Shown one piece after another: positions 1 through 7,223 of a stretch of DNA of 11,833 nt. The position numbers were made by a program, and so were the translations under genes. Positions within the stretch are counted from its first letter, which is position 1, and each line of letters begins with the position of its first letter. Location: NCBI GenBank assembly GCA_016210785.1, contig JACQTN010000477.1:1-11833 (forward strand), read 5' to 3'. Below the pieces are notes generated by a model. That model saw nothing but the letters and a program-made list of their open reading frames with translations, did not search any database and was not told where the DNA came from. The DNA comes from Armatimonadota bacterium. GTDB taxonomy: Bacteria; Sysuimicrobiota; Sysuimicrobiia; Sysuimicrobiales; JACQTN01.

Positions 1-133
1 CCCCTTCCGATACCTCCCCCTCCCCTGGTCTTGTCACCGTTGCCACCTTTGTGATGCTCGGACCCGGCTCAGCCGGTCCTGCGCATGATTCGTTTGTATC
101 GCCCCCGGTGGATTCGTGCGTGTCCTGCACGGC
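1..133 (-). other. Region downstream of DUF881 gene with weak hairpin
   Basis: No gene is supported here. Positions 60-79 form an imperfect inverted repeat (minus strand GGACCGGC, loop TGA, GCC-G-GGTCC: 8 pairs with one bulged G). No T-run follows on either strand, so it is not a clear intrinsic terminator. The last bases, 1-27, are purine-rich on the minus strand (GGGGAGGGGGAGG, then GGAAGGGG) and could be the ribosome binding region of a further minus-strand gene starting just outside the window. That is inference only, because no start codon is visible. Confidence 0.3.
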
Positions 134-886
134 TTACCGGGGCACCACGGCGTGGACCATCTGCAGGCTACCCTTGTAGGCCGGCACCTGCACCCGCGCC
201 ACGGCCGTGATCCGCACCGGAAATCCAAACCGCGTCAGCTGGTCGACGATGCCGCCGGGGCGGCGGAGGTGCGCATCCAGCCGCGGCCCATCGCCGATGG
301 CGGCGATCCGGTAAGGCGGGGCGATGCGCTTGGCGTTGCACAGGATCGTGGTGCCCACGCAGCTGAGTCCGGTGGTGACGATCACCCGCTCCTCGTTGAT
401 GGCCACCGCCTCCGCGCCGGCCGCCCACAGGTCGTTGATGACGGCCCACAGGTCGGTGTAGTGCAGGATGACCAGGTTGGGATCCTCGCCGGCTCGCAGT
501 GGGCGCGGGCTATCCTTCAGCTCGACCAGCACGCCGGGGCCCTCCAGCGCCGCCAGCCCGGCCTGCACCCGCAGCTCCTGCAGCTGGCGGTTCATGGCCT
601 CCAGCGCGCTCTTGCCCTGGCTGGCGGCCTGCTCGTAGTCCCGGAGCTGGACCCGCAGCCGGACAATCTGCTCCTCCAGCGCCGCCCTGGTGCGCTCCTG
701 CTCCCGGAGCATGTAGCCCAGCTCCTCGAGCTGGGTGGAGGCGATATGCAGGTGGGACTGGATCGCTTGCCCGGTGCGGATCTGCAGGGTAAACACGAAC
801 CCGGCCAGCAGGCCGACGGCGGCCAGCGCCACCTGCCACCAGGAGAGATGCGGAAAACGCCGTGTCCCGCCGTTCCCTGTGACCAC
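134..886 (-). CDS. DUF881 family protein (YlxW/YlxX-like), membrane-anchored
   Basis: This 250-residue protein has a short basic N-terminus, one membrane segment at about residues 16-34 (WWQVALAAVGLLAGFVFTL), a heptad-like charged coiled coil at about 50-108, and a C-terminal DUF881 domain at about 111-250. Recognisable DUF881 features are the GPGVLVELKDS turn near 116-126, the DLWAVINDLWAAGAEAVAIN stretch near 145-164 and the later ITTGLSCVG-like and PYRIAAIGD strands. The topology suggests a single-pass protein with the DUF881 domain outside the cytoplasm. Family members such as B. subtilis YlxW/YlxX lie in cell-division and cell-wall gene clusters; the biochemical function is unknown. Translation probably starts at GTG 886, six bases after the atpD stop, so the gene looks co-transcribed with the ATPase. 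The SD is modest (GAGGG close to the start). Family assignment is confident; any role in ATPase function is inference. Confidence 0.85.
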   Translation of the reverse strand: MVTGNGGTRRFPHLSWWQVALAAVGLLAGFVFTLQIRTGQAIQSHLHIASTQLEELGYMLREQERTRAALEEQIVRLRVQLRDYEQAASQGKSALEAMNRQLQELRVQAGLAALEGPGVLVELKDSPRPLRAGEDPNLVILHYTDLWAVINDLWAAGAEAVAINEERVIVTTGLSCVGTTILCNAKRIAPPYRIAAIGDGPRLDAHLRRPGGIVDQLTRFGFPVRITAVARVQVPAYKGSLQMVHAVVPR

Positions 887-892
887 TCGCCC

Positions 893-1576
893 TCAGGACT
901 CCAGTGCCGTGCGCTCCCTCGCCTCGAGCTTCTTCTTGATCCGCTTCAGCCGGAAGGTATCTTCGCGTGCCCGCTGCTCCAGCACGTCGCGGATGTACCG
1001 GATCTCGCCCCGGATGCGCGGGATGACGATCTGCTCCAGCGCGTTGACTCGCCGGGTGGTCTTCTTGATCTCCTCACCGATCTTGCGCAGCTTGATCTCC
1101 GTGGAGGCGACCTCCACCAGCGCGGCCAGGATCTCCCGGAAGTTGCTGGCGCTGCGCATGGCCCGCGCGCTGGTGGCCACGGGGTTGAACCCGTTGCCGT
1201 CGCCGGCCGCGGGGCCGGCTCCCTTCGCCACCGCCGCGGCCGCCCGCTGCCCGTTCACCATCTCGATCTCGGGGATCTTGGTCCCCCAGATGTTGCGGGT
1301 CTCGATCTCCACCAGCCGCTCTGACCGCTGGGTCAGGGCCACGGCCTCCAGCGCCTCCCGCCCCTCCCAGGCCTTGGCCAGGCTCAGCATGACGTAGGCT
1401 TCCTCGCACGCCTTGTTCAGGCGCTCGCGCGCGGCCAGGGCCCGCCGGACCACGTTGAAGAAGTCCGCCACCAGGGCGTCGCGCTTCTTCTTGAGCAGGT
1501 CCACCCCCTGCTGCGCCAGCTTCGCCTGCGTGCGGCGCTGCAGGAGGTTCATGCGGGTGGGGCTGACGGTCTGCAT
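893..1576 (-). CDS. atpD: V/A-type ATP synthase subunit D (central rotor stalk)
   Basis: Subunit D forms the rotating central axle that runs through the A3B3 head and connects, with F and C, to the membrane c-ring. The 227-residue length is close to Thermus subunit D (about 223). Family hallmarks are the N-terminal SPTRMNLLQRRTQAKLA motif at residues 5-21, followed by a long helix to about residue 75, and the C-terminal helix with TRRVNALEQIVIPRI at 174-188 and EDTFRLKRIKKK at 205-216. The two helices build the left-handed coiled coil of the shaft. The middle (about 112-140) is rich in Ala and Gly and is probably the less ordered loop facing the stalk. Start ATG 1576 has GGAG at 1584-1587 with a 7-base spacer. 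It is the last ATPase gene, separated from atpB by 60 bases that include a small CCCC-GGAA-GGGG hairpin at 1592-1603. Confidence 0.95.
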   Translation of the reverse strand: MQTVSPTRMNLLQRRTQAKLAQQGVDLLKKKRDALVADFFNVVRRALAARERLNKACEEAYVMLSLAKAWEGREALEAVALTQRSERLVEIETRNIWGTKIPEIEMVNGQRAAAAVAKGAGPAAGDGNGFNPVATSARAMRSASNFREILAALVEVASTEIKLRKIGEEIKKTTRRVNALEQIVIPRIRGEIRYIRDVLEQRAREDTFRLKRIKKKLEARERTALES

Positions 1577-1636
1577 GGCTAGGCTCCGTTACCCCTTCCG
1601 GGGCATTTCATGGCCTCGCGTGTCCCGCACGGCTTC

Positions 1637-3052
<1,416 letters not shown>

Positions 3053-3058
3053 CGCTAT

Positions 3059-3064
3059 CCTCCT
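3059..3064 (-). promoter_or_regulatory. atpB ribosome binding site
   Basis: The minus strand reads AGGAGG, then ATAGCG, then ATG at 3052. This is a consensus Shine-Dalgarno with six-base spacing, and it fixes the atpB start inside a longer open frame. Confidence 0.9.
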
Positions 3065-3083
3065 GTATCGCCTTCCGACTCGA

Positions 3084-3124
3084 CCCCTCACCCTAACCCT
3101 CTCCCCTCGTCGGGGAGAGGGGGA
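3084..3124 (-). repeat. Intergenic hairpin repeat between atpA and atpB
   Basis: A perfect 10-bp stem (3097-3106 with 3112-3121; CCCTCTCCCC on the plus strand) encloses the five-base loop TCGTC. On the plus-strand left side it is preceded by CCCTCACCCTAA. From memory, sequences of the type CCCTCACCCTAACCCTCTCC...GGAGAGGG occur as dispersed intergenic palindromes in many unrelated GC-rich bacteria, so this is probably one copy of such a family; only one copy is visible in the window. No T-run follows on either strand, so it is not a standard intrinsic terminator. Inside the operon it may affect mRNA stability or the atpA:atpB expression ratio. Confidence 0.75.
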
Positions 3125-3131
3125 AGAGGTA

Positions 3132-4889
3132 TTATGAGGCCGCCGCGGCCCGCACGTTCAGCGCCTCGGGCAGCCGCTTCAGGAAGTCCGCCGCCCACTC
3201 CTTGAACTTCTCCTTGGGCACTTCCTTCTTGCGGGCGATCTCCTCCGTCTCGTTGAGGTTGAGGAGTTCGTCGATGGTCGCCCCGCGCTTGAGCGCCTCC
3301 AGCCCTTCATCGTAGAAGGTGAAGATGACCTTCATCATCAGGTTGGCCTTCTCCATGGGGCAGTGGGCGTCGATGTCGGAGAAGGCGCTCTGCTGCAGGA
3401 AGTCCTCCCGGATCATCTTGCCGGCCTCGATCACCATGCGCTGATCGTCCTGGAGAGCGTCGGGGCCGACGAGCTGCACGATCTCCTGCAACTCGGCCTC
3501 CTTCTGCAGCAGCGCGTTCATCCGGTTGCGCTGCTCGATGAACTCCTCACCCACGTTCTCCCGGTACCACTGCTCGAACCCGTCGGTGTACAGGCTGTAG
3601 GAGCGCAGCCAGTTAATGGAGGGGAAGTGACGCCGGTTGGCCAGCGAGGTGTCCAGGGCCCAGAAGGCGCCCACGATGCGCAGCGTGGCCTGGGTGACCG
3701 GCTCGGAGAGGTCGCCGCCGGGCGGCGAGACGGCGCCGACGACGGTGACCGAGCCGCGGCGCTCGGGCTTGCCCTGGCAGACGATGCGCCCGGCCCGCTC
3801 GTAGAAGGCCGCCAGGCGCGCGGACAGGTAGGGCGGGTAGCCCTCCTCCGCGGGCATCTCCTCCAGGCGGGAGCTGATCTCGCGCAGCGCCTCCGCCCAG
3901 CGGCTGGTGGAGTCCGCCATGAGCGCCACGCGGTAGCCCTGGTCCCGCCAGTACTCGGCCAGGGTGATCCCCGTGTAGACCGACGCCTCGCGCGCGGCCA
4001 CCGGCATGTTGCTGGTGTTGGCGATGATGATGGTGCGCTCCATCAGCGGCCGGCCGGAGAGCGGGTCGATCAGCTCGGGGAACTCGGTGAGCACGTGGGT
4101 CATCTCGTTCCCGCGCTCCCCGCATCCCACGTAGATGATGACGTCCGCGTTGCTCCACTTGGCCAGCGTCTGCTGCATGACCGTCTTGCCGGTGCCGAAC
4201 CCGCCCGGGATGGCCGCGGTGCCGCCCATGGCCTCGGGAACCAGCACGTCCAGGATGCGCTGGCCGGTCAGGAAGGGCTCGCGGGGCTCCATCTTACGGC
4301 CCACGGGCCGGGCGATGCGCACGGGCCAGCGGTGCATCAGCCGGAGTTCGGTGCCGTCCTTGAACCTGGCCACCGTCTCGGTGATGGTAAAGTCGCCTTC
4401 CCGGATCTCCGCCACCTCGCCGCCCCTGACGCTGGGCGGCACCATGATCCTGTGCTCGAAGCCGTATTCCTGCACCGTGCCCATGACATCGTTGGGGCCG
4501 ACGGTGTCGCCCACCTTGACCGTGGGGGTGAAATGCCACTTCTTGCTCCGGTCAATGGAGTCGACCGTGACGCCCCGGGCGACGAAGTCGCCCTTCTCAT
4601 CCCGGATGACGGGCAGCGGGCGCTGGATGCCGTCGTAGATCTGGGTGAGCAGCCCCGGCCCCAGCTCCACGACCAGCGGCTCGCCGGTGGAGACGACCGG
4701 CTCCCCCACGTAGAGACCGGACGTGTCCTCGTAGACCTGGATGAAGACGGTCTCGCCCTCCAGCCGGATGATCTCGCCGACCAGCCCTTCCTTGCCGACG
4801 CGCACGACGTCGTACATCTTGGCGCCGTGCATGCCGGTGGCGATGACCGCCGGGCCGCTGATCTTGTTGATGACACCCTCGATGGCCAT
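3132..4889 (-). CDS. atpA: V/A-type ATP synthase subunit A (catalytic)
   Basis: Subunit A binds and converts ATP/ADP in the A3B3 head. The 585-residue protein has all family parts in order: N-terminal barrel ([13 protein letters not shown]), the V-type-specific bulge (about 110-195), Walker A GGFGTGKT at 229-236 (K235, T236), the GERGNEM block with catalytic Glu258, the [17 protein letters not shown]alker B/switch block at 321-337, the [17 protein letters not shown] block and the signature [10 protein letters not shown] at 423-432. Many blocks match the Thermus A subunit. No intein is present. The P-loop is PGGFGTGKT, whereas the usual V/A form as I recall it is PGPFGSGKT or PGPFGAGKT. Start ATG 4889 has GGAGGG (4898-4903) with an 8-base spacer, and the SD lies in the loop of a small hairpin. 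It sits 23 bases after the atpF stop. Confidence 0.98.
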   Translation of the reverse strand: MAIEGVINKISGPAVIATGMHGAKMYDVVRVGKEGLVGEIIRLEGETVFIQVYEDTSGLYVGEPVVSTGEPLVVELGPGLLTQIYDGIQRPLPVIRDEKGDFVARGVTVDSIDRSKKWHFTPTVKVGDTVGPNDVMGTVQEYGFEHRIMVPPSVRGGEVAEIREGDFTITETVARFKDGTELRLMHRWPVRIARPVGRKMEPREPFLTGQRILDVLVPEAMGGTAAIPGGFGTGKTVMQQTLAKWSNADVIIYVGCGERGNEMTHVLTEFPELIDPLSGRPLMERTIIIANTSNMPVAAREASVYTGITLAEYWRDQGYRVALMADSTSRWAEALREISSRLEEMPAEEGYPPYLSARLAAFYERAGRIVCQGKPERRGSVTVVGAVSPPGGDLSEPVTQATLRIVGAFWALDTSLANRRHFPSINWLRSYSLYTDGFEQWYRENVGEEFIEQRNRMNALLQKEAELQEIVQLVGPDALQDDQRMVIEAGKMIREDFLQQSAFSDIDAHCPMEKANLMMKVIFTFYDEGLEALKRGATIDELLNLNETEEIARKKEVPKEKFKEWAADFLKRLPEALNVRAAAAS

Positions 4890-4891
4890 GC

Positions 4892-4909
4892 GTTTCCCCC
4901 TCCGGAAAC
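4892..4909 (-). promoter_or_regulatory. atpA ribosome binding site presented in a hairpin loop
   Basis: The minus strand reads GTTTCC (4904-4909), GGAGGG (4898-4903), GGAAAC (4892-4897). The outer six bases are perfectly complementary, so the Shine-Dalgarno forms the whole six-base loop of a 6-bp stem just before the atpA ATG. The complementarity is seen directly; a regulatory role is inference. Confidence 0.5.
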
Positions 4910-4912
4910 CCG

Positions 4913-5230
4913 CTACTTCAGCTTCACGTAGTACCCGATGTGCTCCTTGACCAGCCGGGCGATGTAGTCTTCTCCACTCTCCAGCTTGGCCTTTGCCGCG
5001 GGGATAGGCACCAGCACGGGCAGGTCGCGCCCGCGCATGACGCGCTCCAGGTCCGTCTCGATCCCGCCCAGCAGATCCTCGTTCACCACCACCAGGCCGT
5101 AGTCCAGGTTCAGGAGGGCCTTGATCACCTCCAGGGCGCCCGCGGGGGAGTCGGCCTCCCGCACCTCCACGCCGGCCAGGCGGAAGCCCGTGGCGGTTTC
5201 CGGATCGGTCACCACGGCGATCCTATACAA
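4913..5230 (-). CDS. atpF: V/A-type ATP synthase subunit F (central stalk)
   Basis: Subunit F is a small Rossmann-like protein that binds subunit D in the rotor and tunes ATPase activity. The product is 105 residues, about the same as Thermus F (104). Hallmarks are the start [19 protein letters not shown], the internal [12 protein letters not shown] strand (about residues 49-60), and the [12 protein letters not shown] segment followed by the C-terminal helix. No ATG fits the family N-terminus. TTG 5230 is chosen because GGGAG (5238-5242) lies seven bases upstream and the protein then starts exactly at the family N-terminus. The frame is open to 5311, but the extra residues are out-of-frame atpC sequence. 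The start overlaps the end of atpC by eight bases, implying translational coupling. Stop is TAG. Confidence 0.93.
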   Translation of the reverse strand: MYRIAVVTDPETATGFRLAGVEVREADSPAGALEVIKALLNLDYGLVVVNEDLLGGIETDLERVMRGRDLPVLVPIPAAKAKLESGEDYIARLVKEHIGYYVKLK

Positions 5231-6257
5231 GCGCCATCTCCCTTCGGACCATCTCGCGCGGGATACCCAACAGCTTGCCGCGGGCGATGAGGCGGAGGTT
5301 GACCACTTCATTATACTTCATGGACAGATAGCCGATGACCACGTCGATCGCCAGCGGGTCGCCCAGGTACAGCTTGGCCGACTCGCGCAGCACGTAGAGA
5401 TCCAGCGTCTTCTCGATCTCCAGCAGGTCGTCGGTGGCGGGCAGCCTGGGAAAACCCCGCGCGTACAGCGCCCGCCATCCACGCTCCGCCGTCTGCGGAT
5501 CGGCCAGGGCGACGAAGAGGTCCTCGCTCGTCACCATGCCGCCGGGGATGAAGAAGCGGGCGCGGTCCTCCCCGCTCAGCCGCTCCTGGCGCTGGAGCTT
5601 GAGGGCGGTCTTGACGTTGGTGACGTCCAGCTCCGCCTGCACCACCAGCCGGACCACTTGCGCGCTGTGGTCGGAGCCGCCGGCCGCGCTGAGCACGTGC
5701 TCGGCGTAGTACCGCTCCAGGCGCAGCTCCAGTTCCAGAAGATCGTTCGTCTCCTGGTAAGCGCGGATGCCCTCCGCCAGCGGCGTGGAGAAAGGATGGG
5801 CCAGGGCGGTGAGGGCGCCGGCCACGCCCGCCACGTCCGCCTGGCCCGCCAGGTCGCGCAGGGCCACGTCCCTGAGGCCGCCGGCCGGGATCAGGTTCGC
5901 CGTGATCTCCTCCGCGCCGCGGGCCGTGTGCTTGCCGCGCAGGATGGCCAGTACGTTCGCCGTGTCCCAGCGCAGCAGGACCAGCTCGATGAGCGTCCTG
6001 GGCTGGCCGTCGGCGAAGTTCAAGATCTTCCGGGTGATCTGCTGAAAGTTCCGGGCCAGGGCTTCGTCCACCGCCTGGATGCCGGCACGCCGCGAGAGCG
6101 CCTCCTGCAGGTCGGGCCCATAAGGCGTGGTGGTGAGCGCCTGCATGAAATCATCCAGAGTGGGCAGGGCCAGCATCTCCTCCAGGCGTCCCGGAGGGAG
6201 CAGCCGGCTCCGCATCCCCTTGACGCGGGCGTTGATGTAGCCGAAGTCAGCAGGCAT
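5223..6257 (-). CDS. atpC: V/A-type ATP synthase subunit C (d-type, stalk-to-ring connector)
   Basis: Subunit C (equivalent to eukaryotic V-ATPase d) is the funnel-shaped protein that seats the D/F shaft on the membrane c-ring. The 344-residue product begins FGYINARVKGMRSRLLPP, close to the Thermus C start, and is largely alpha-helical with no membrane segment. The block VQAELDVTNVKTALKLQ at about 216-232 matches the conserved internal repeat of the family, and VIGYLSMKYNEVVNLRLIA near the C-terminus matches the family's KxxExxNLRxIxxGK-type motif. ATG 6257 is directly preceded by an in-frame TAA, so it is the most upstream start possible. The nearest good SD (GAGGAG, 6271-6276) is 13 bases away, longer than usual. 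It follows atpE after 58 bases and overlaps atpF by eight bases at its TAG stop. Confidence 0.94.
   Translation of the reverse strand: MPADFGYINARVKGMRSRLLPPGRLEEMLALPTLDDFMQALTTTPYGPDLQEALSRRAGIQAVDEALARNFQQITRKILNFADGQPRTLIELVLLRWDTANVLAILRGKHTARGAEEITANLIPAGGLRDVALRDLAGQADVAGVAGALTALAHPFSTPLAEGIRAYQETNDLLELELRLERYYAEHVLSAAGGSDHSAQVVRLVVQAELDVTNVKTALKLQRQERLSGEDRARFFIPGGMVTSEDLFVALADPQTAERGWRALYARGFPRLPATDDLLEIEKTLDLYVLRESAKLYLGDPLAIDVVIGYLSMKYNEVVNLRLIARGKLLGIPREMVRREMALV
5238..5242 (-). promoter_or_regulatory. atpF ribosome binding site (supports TTG start)
   Basis: The minus strand reads AAGGGAG, then ATGGCGC, then TTG. GGGAG is spaced seven bases from TTG 5230 and lies inside the last codons of atpC. 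This is the main evidence for the non-ATG start of atpF. Confidence 0.75.
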
Positions 6258-6315
6258 TTAGGCCCCGATACTCCTCACAAGGTGGTCGCTGGTTTGGCAT
6301 TGCCCGCACAACTTC

Positions 6316-6897
6316 TCAGCCTTCCCACAGGACGCGCGCCACCTCGGCCATCAGGGCGGGCTTCGCCCGCGCCAGCCGGGAAGCCAGGGTGTTGTCCACC
6401 ACGAAGCGGCCGTCGCCGCTCGTCACGCGGGTCCCCACGTTAATGCCGGGGCTCCCCCGGACCTCCGCGTCGATCCCCAGGTCGCGCGCCGCGGCCTGGG
6501 CCAGCGGCAGGTCCCGCTCCGCCACCTCCACGGTCAGGCCGCCGGAGAGTCCGGCCGCACCTTCCTTGATCAGGACGCGCAGCATCCGGGCGTAGCGGTC
6601 CCGGTCCTCGATCGTGCGGCGCAGCTTCTCCTCCGCCCGCGAGAAGACGGTGGAGAGCACGTCATCCTTGGTGCGCAGCACCAGCGACGCGGCCTGCAGT
6701 TGTGCCGTGCTCTGGGCCTTGATCCGGGCCGTGCGCAGCTCGCCTTCCAGCCGCTGCTTCGCCGCGGCCCGCACGCGCTCCGCCTCCGCCGCGGCGGTCT
6801 TGACCATCTCTTCCGCCTGCTGTCTGGCCTCGGCCAGCAGCCGGTCCCGCTCGGCATTGGCCTCTCGTTCCAGGAGATCGATCAGTTCGCTGGACAT
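6316..6897 (-). CDS. atpE: V/A-type ATP synthase subunit E (peripheral stalk)
   Basis: Subunit E pairs with G/H to form the peripheral stalks that hold the A3B3 head against the membrane I subunit. The 193-residue protein has the family layout: a charged N-terminal coiled coil (about 1-85, rich in AEA, AAEAERV and KQRLEGEL patterns) and a C-terminal globular domain with LTVEVAERDLPLAQ and GRFVVDNTLASRL (around 163-175), the latter resembling the conserved family segment. Thermus E is 188 residues. The start is ATG 6897, which shares its A with the atpK stop (TGATG), a classic translational coupling. The open frame continues upstream, but that part is atpK sequence in another frame. No strong SD is visible, consistent with coupled initiation. 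Confidence 0.93.
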   Translation of the reverse strand: MSSELIDLLEREANAERDRLLAEARQQAEEMVKTAAAEAERVRAAAKQRLEGELRTARIKAQSTAQLQAASLVLRTKDDVLSTVFSRAEEKLRRTIEDRDRYARMLRVLIKEGAAGLSGGLTVEVAERDLPLAQAAARDLGIDAEVRGSPGINVGTRVTSGDGRFVVDNTLASRLARAKPALMAEVARVLWEG

Positions 6898-7220
6898 CAG
6901 ATCTTGCCCAGGATGAAGAAGGCCACCAGGAAGCCCAGAATGATCATGGTCTCGGGCAGGGCCAGGAAGACCAGCATGAGACCGCCGATCTCCGGCCGCT
7001 CCGCCATGGCGCCGGCGGCCGCCGAGCCGATGCGGGACTGCGCCCACGCGGTACCGATGGCGCCCAGGCCCACGGCGATGGCCGCGGCCAGGCCCAGCAG
7101 ACCCGCCGACAGGCCGCTCGGCTTCTCCGCGGCCTGCTCCGCCGGAGCCGCCAGGGCCCAGGAAGTCACGCCCAGCGTCAGGACGAGTCCGATCGTGAGG
7201 ACGAGTGCCGCCTTGCGCAT
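6897..7220 (-). CDS. atpK: V/A-type ATP synthase subunit K (rotor c-ring proteolipid)
   Basis: Subunit K forms the ion-carrying membrane ring. The 107-residue product is a single-hairpin type: an N-terminal hydrophobic signal-peptide-like segment (residues 3-24, ending WALA-AP), helix 1 (about 38-70) and helix 2 (about 80-104). The ion-binding carboxylate is Glu90 in LALPETMIIL. Helix 1 carries Gln61 in AWAQSRIG, aligning with the conserved Gln of this family. A cleavable leader followed by two helices resembles Thermus K. GTG 7223 and ATG 7220 are consecutive possible starts; ATG is preferred because GAGGGGGTGA upstream is then better spaced. It starts just after the atpI stop and shares one base with atpE. 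Ion choice (H+ or Na+) cannot be read with certainty. Confidence 0.94.
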   Translation of the reverse strand: MRKAALVLTIGLVLTLGVTSWALAAPAEQAAEKPSGLSAGLLGLAAAIAVGLGAIGTAWAQSRIGSAAAGAMAERPEIGGLMLVFLALPETMIILGFLVAFFILGKI

Positions 7221-7223
7221 CAC

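Noticed and set aside
34..228. Short minus-strand frame over the end of the DUF881 gene
   Set aside because: It overlaps the DUF881 C-terminus in another frame, is Arg/Cys/Pro-rich, and has no SD or family resemblance.
3097..3121. Possible Rho-independent terminator between atpA and atpB
   Set aside because: The stem is strong, but no T-run follows on either strand, and atpB has no visible promoter of its own in the 79-base gap.
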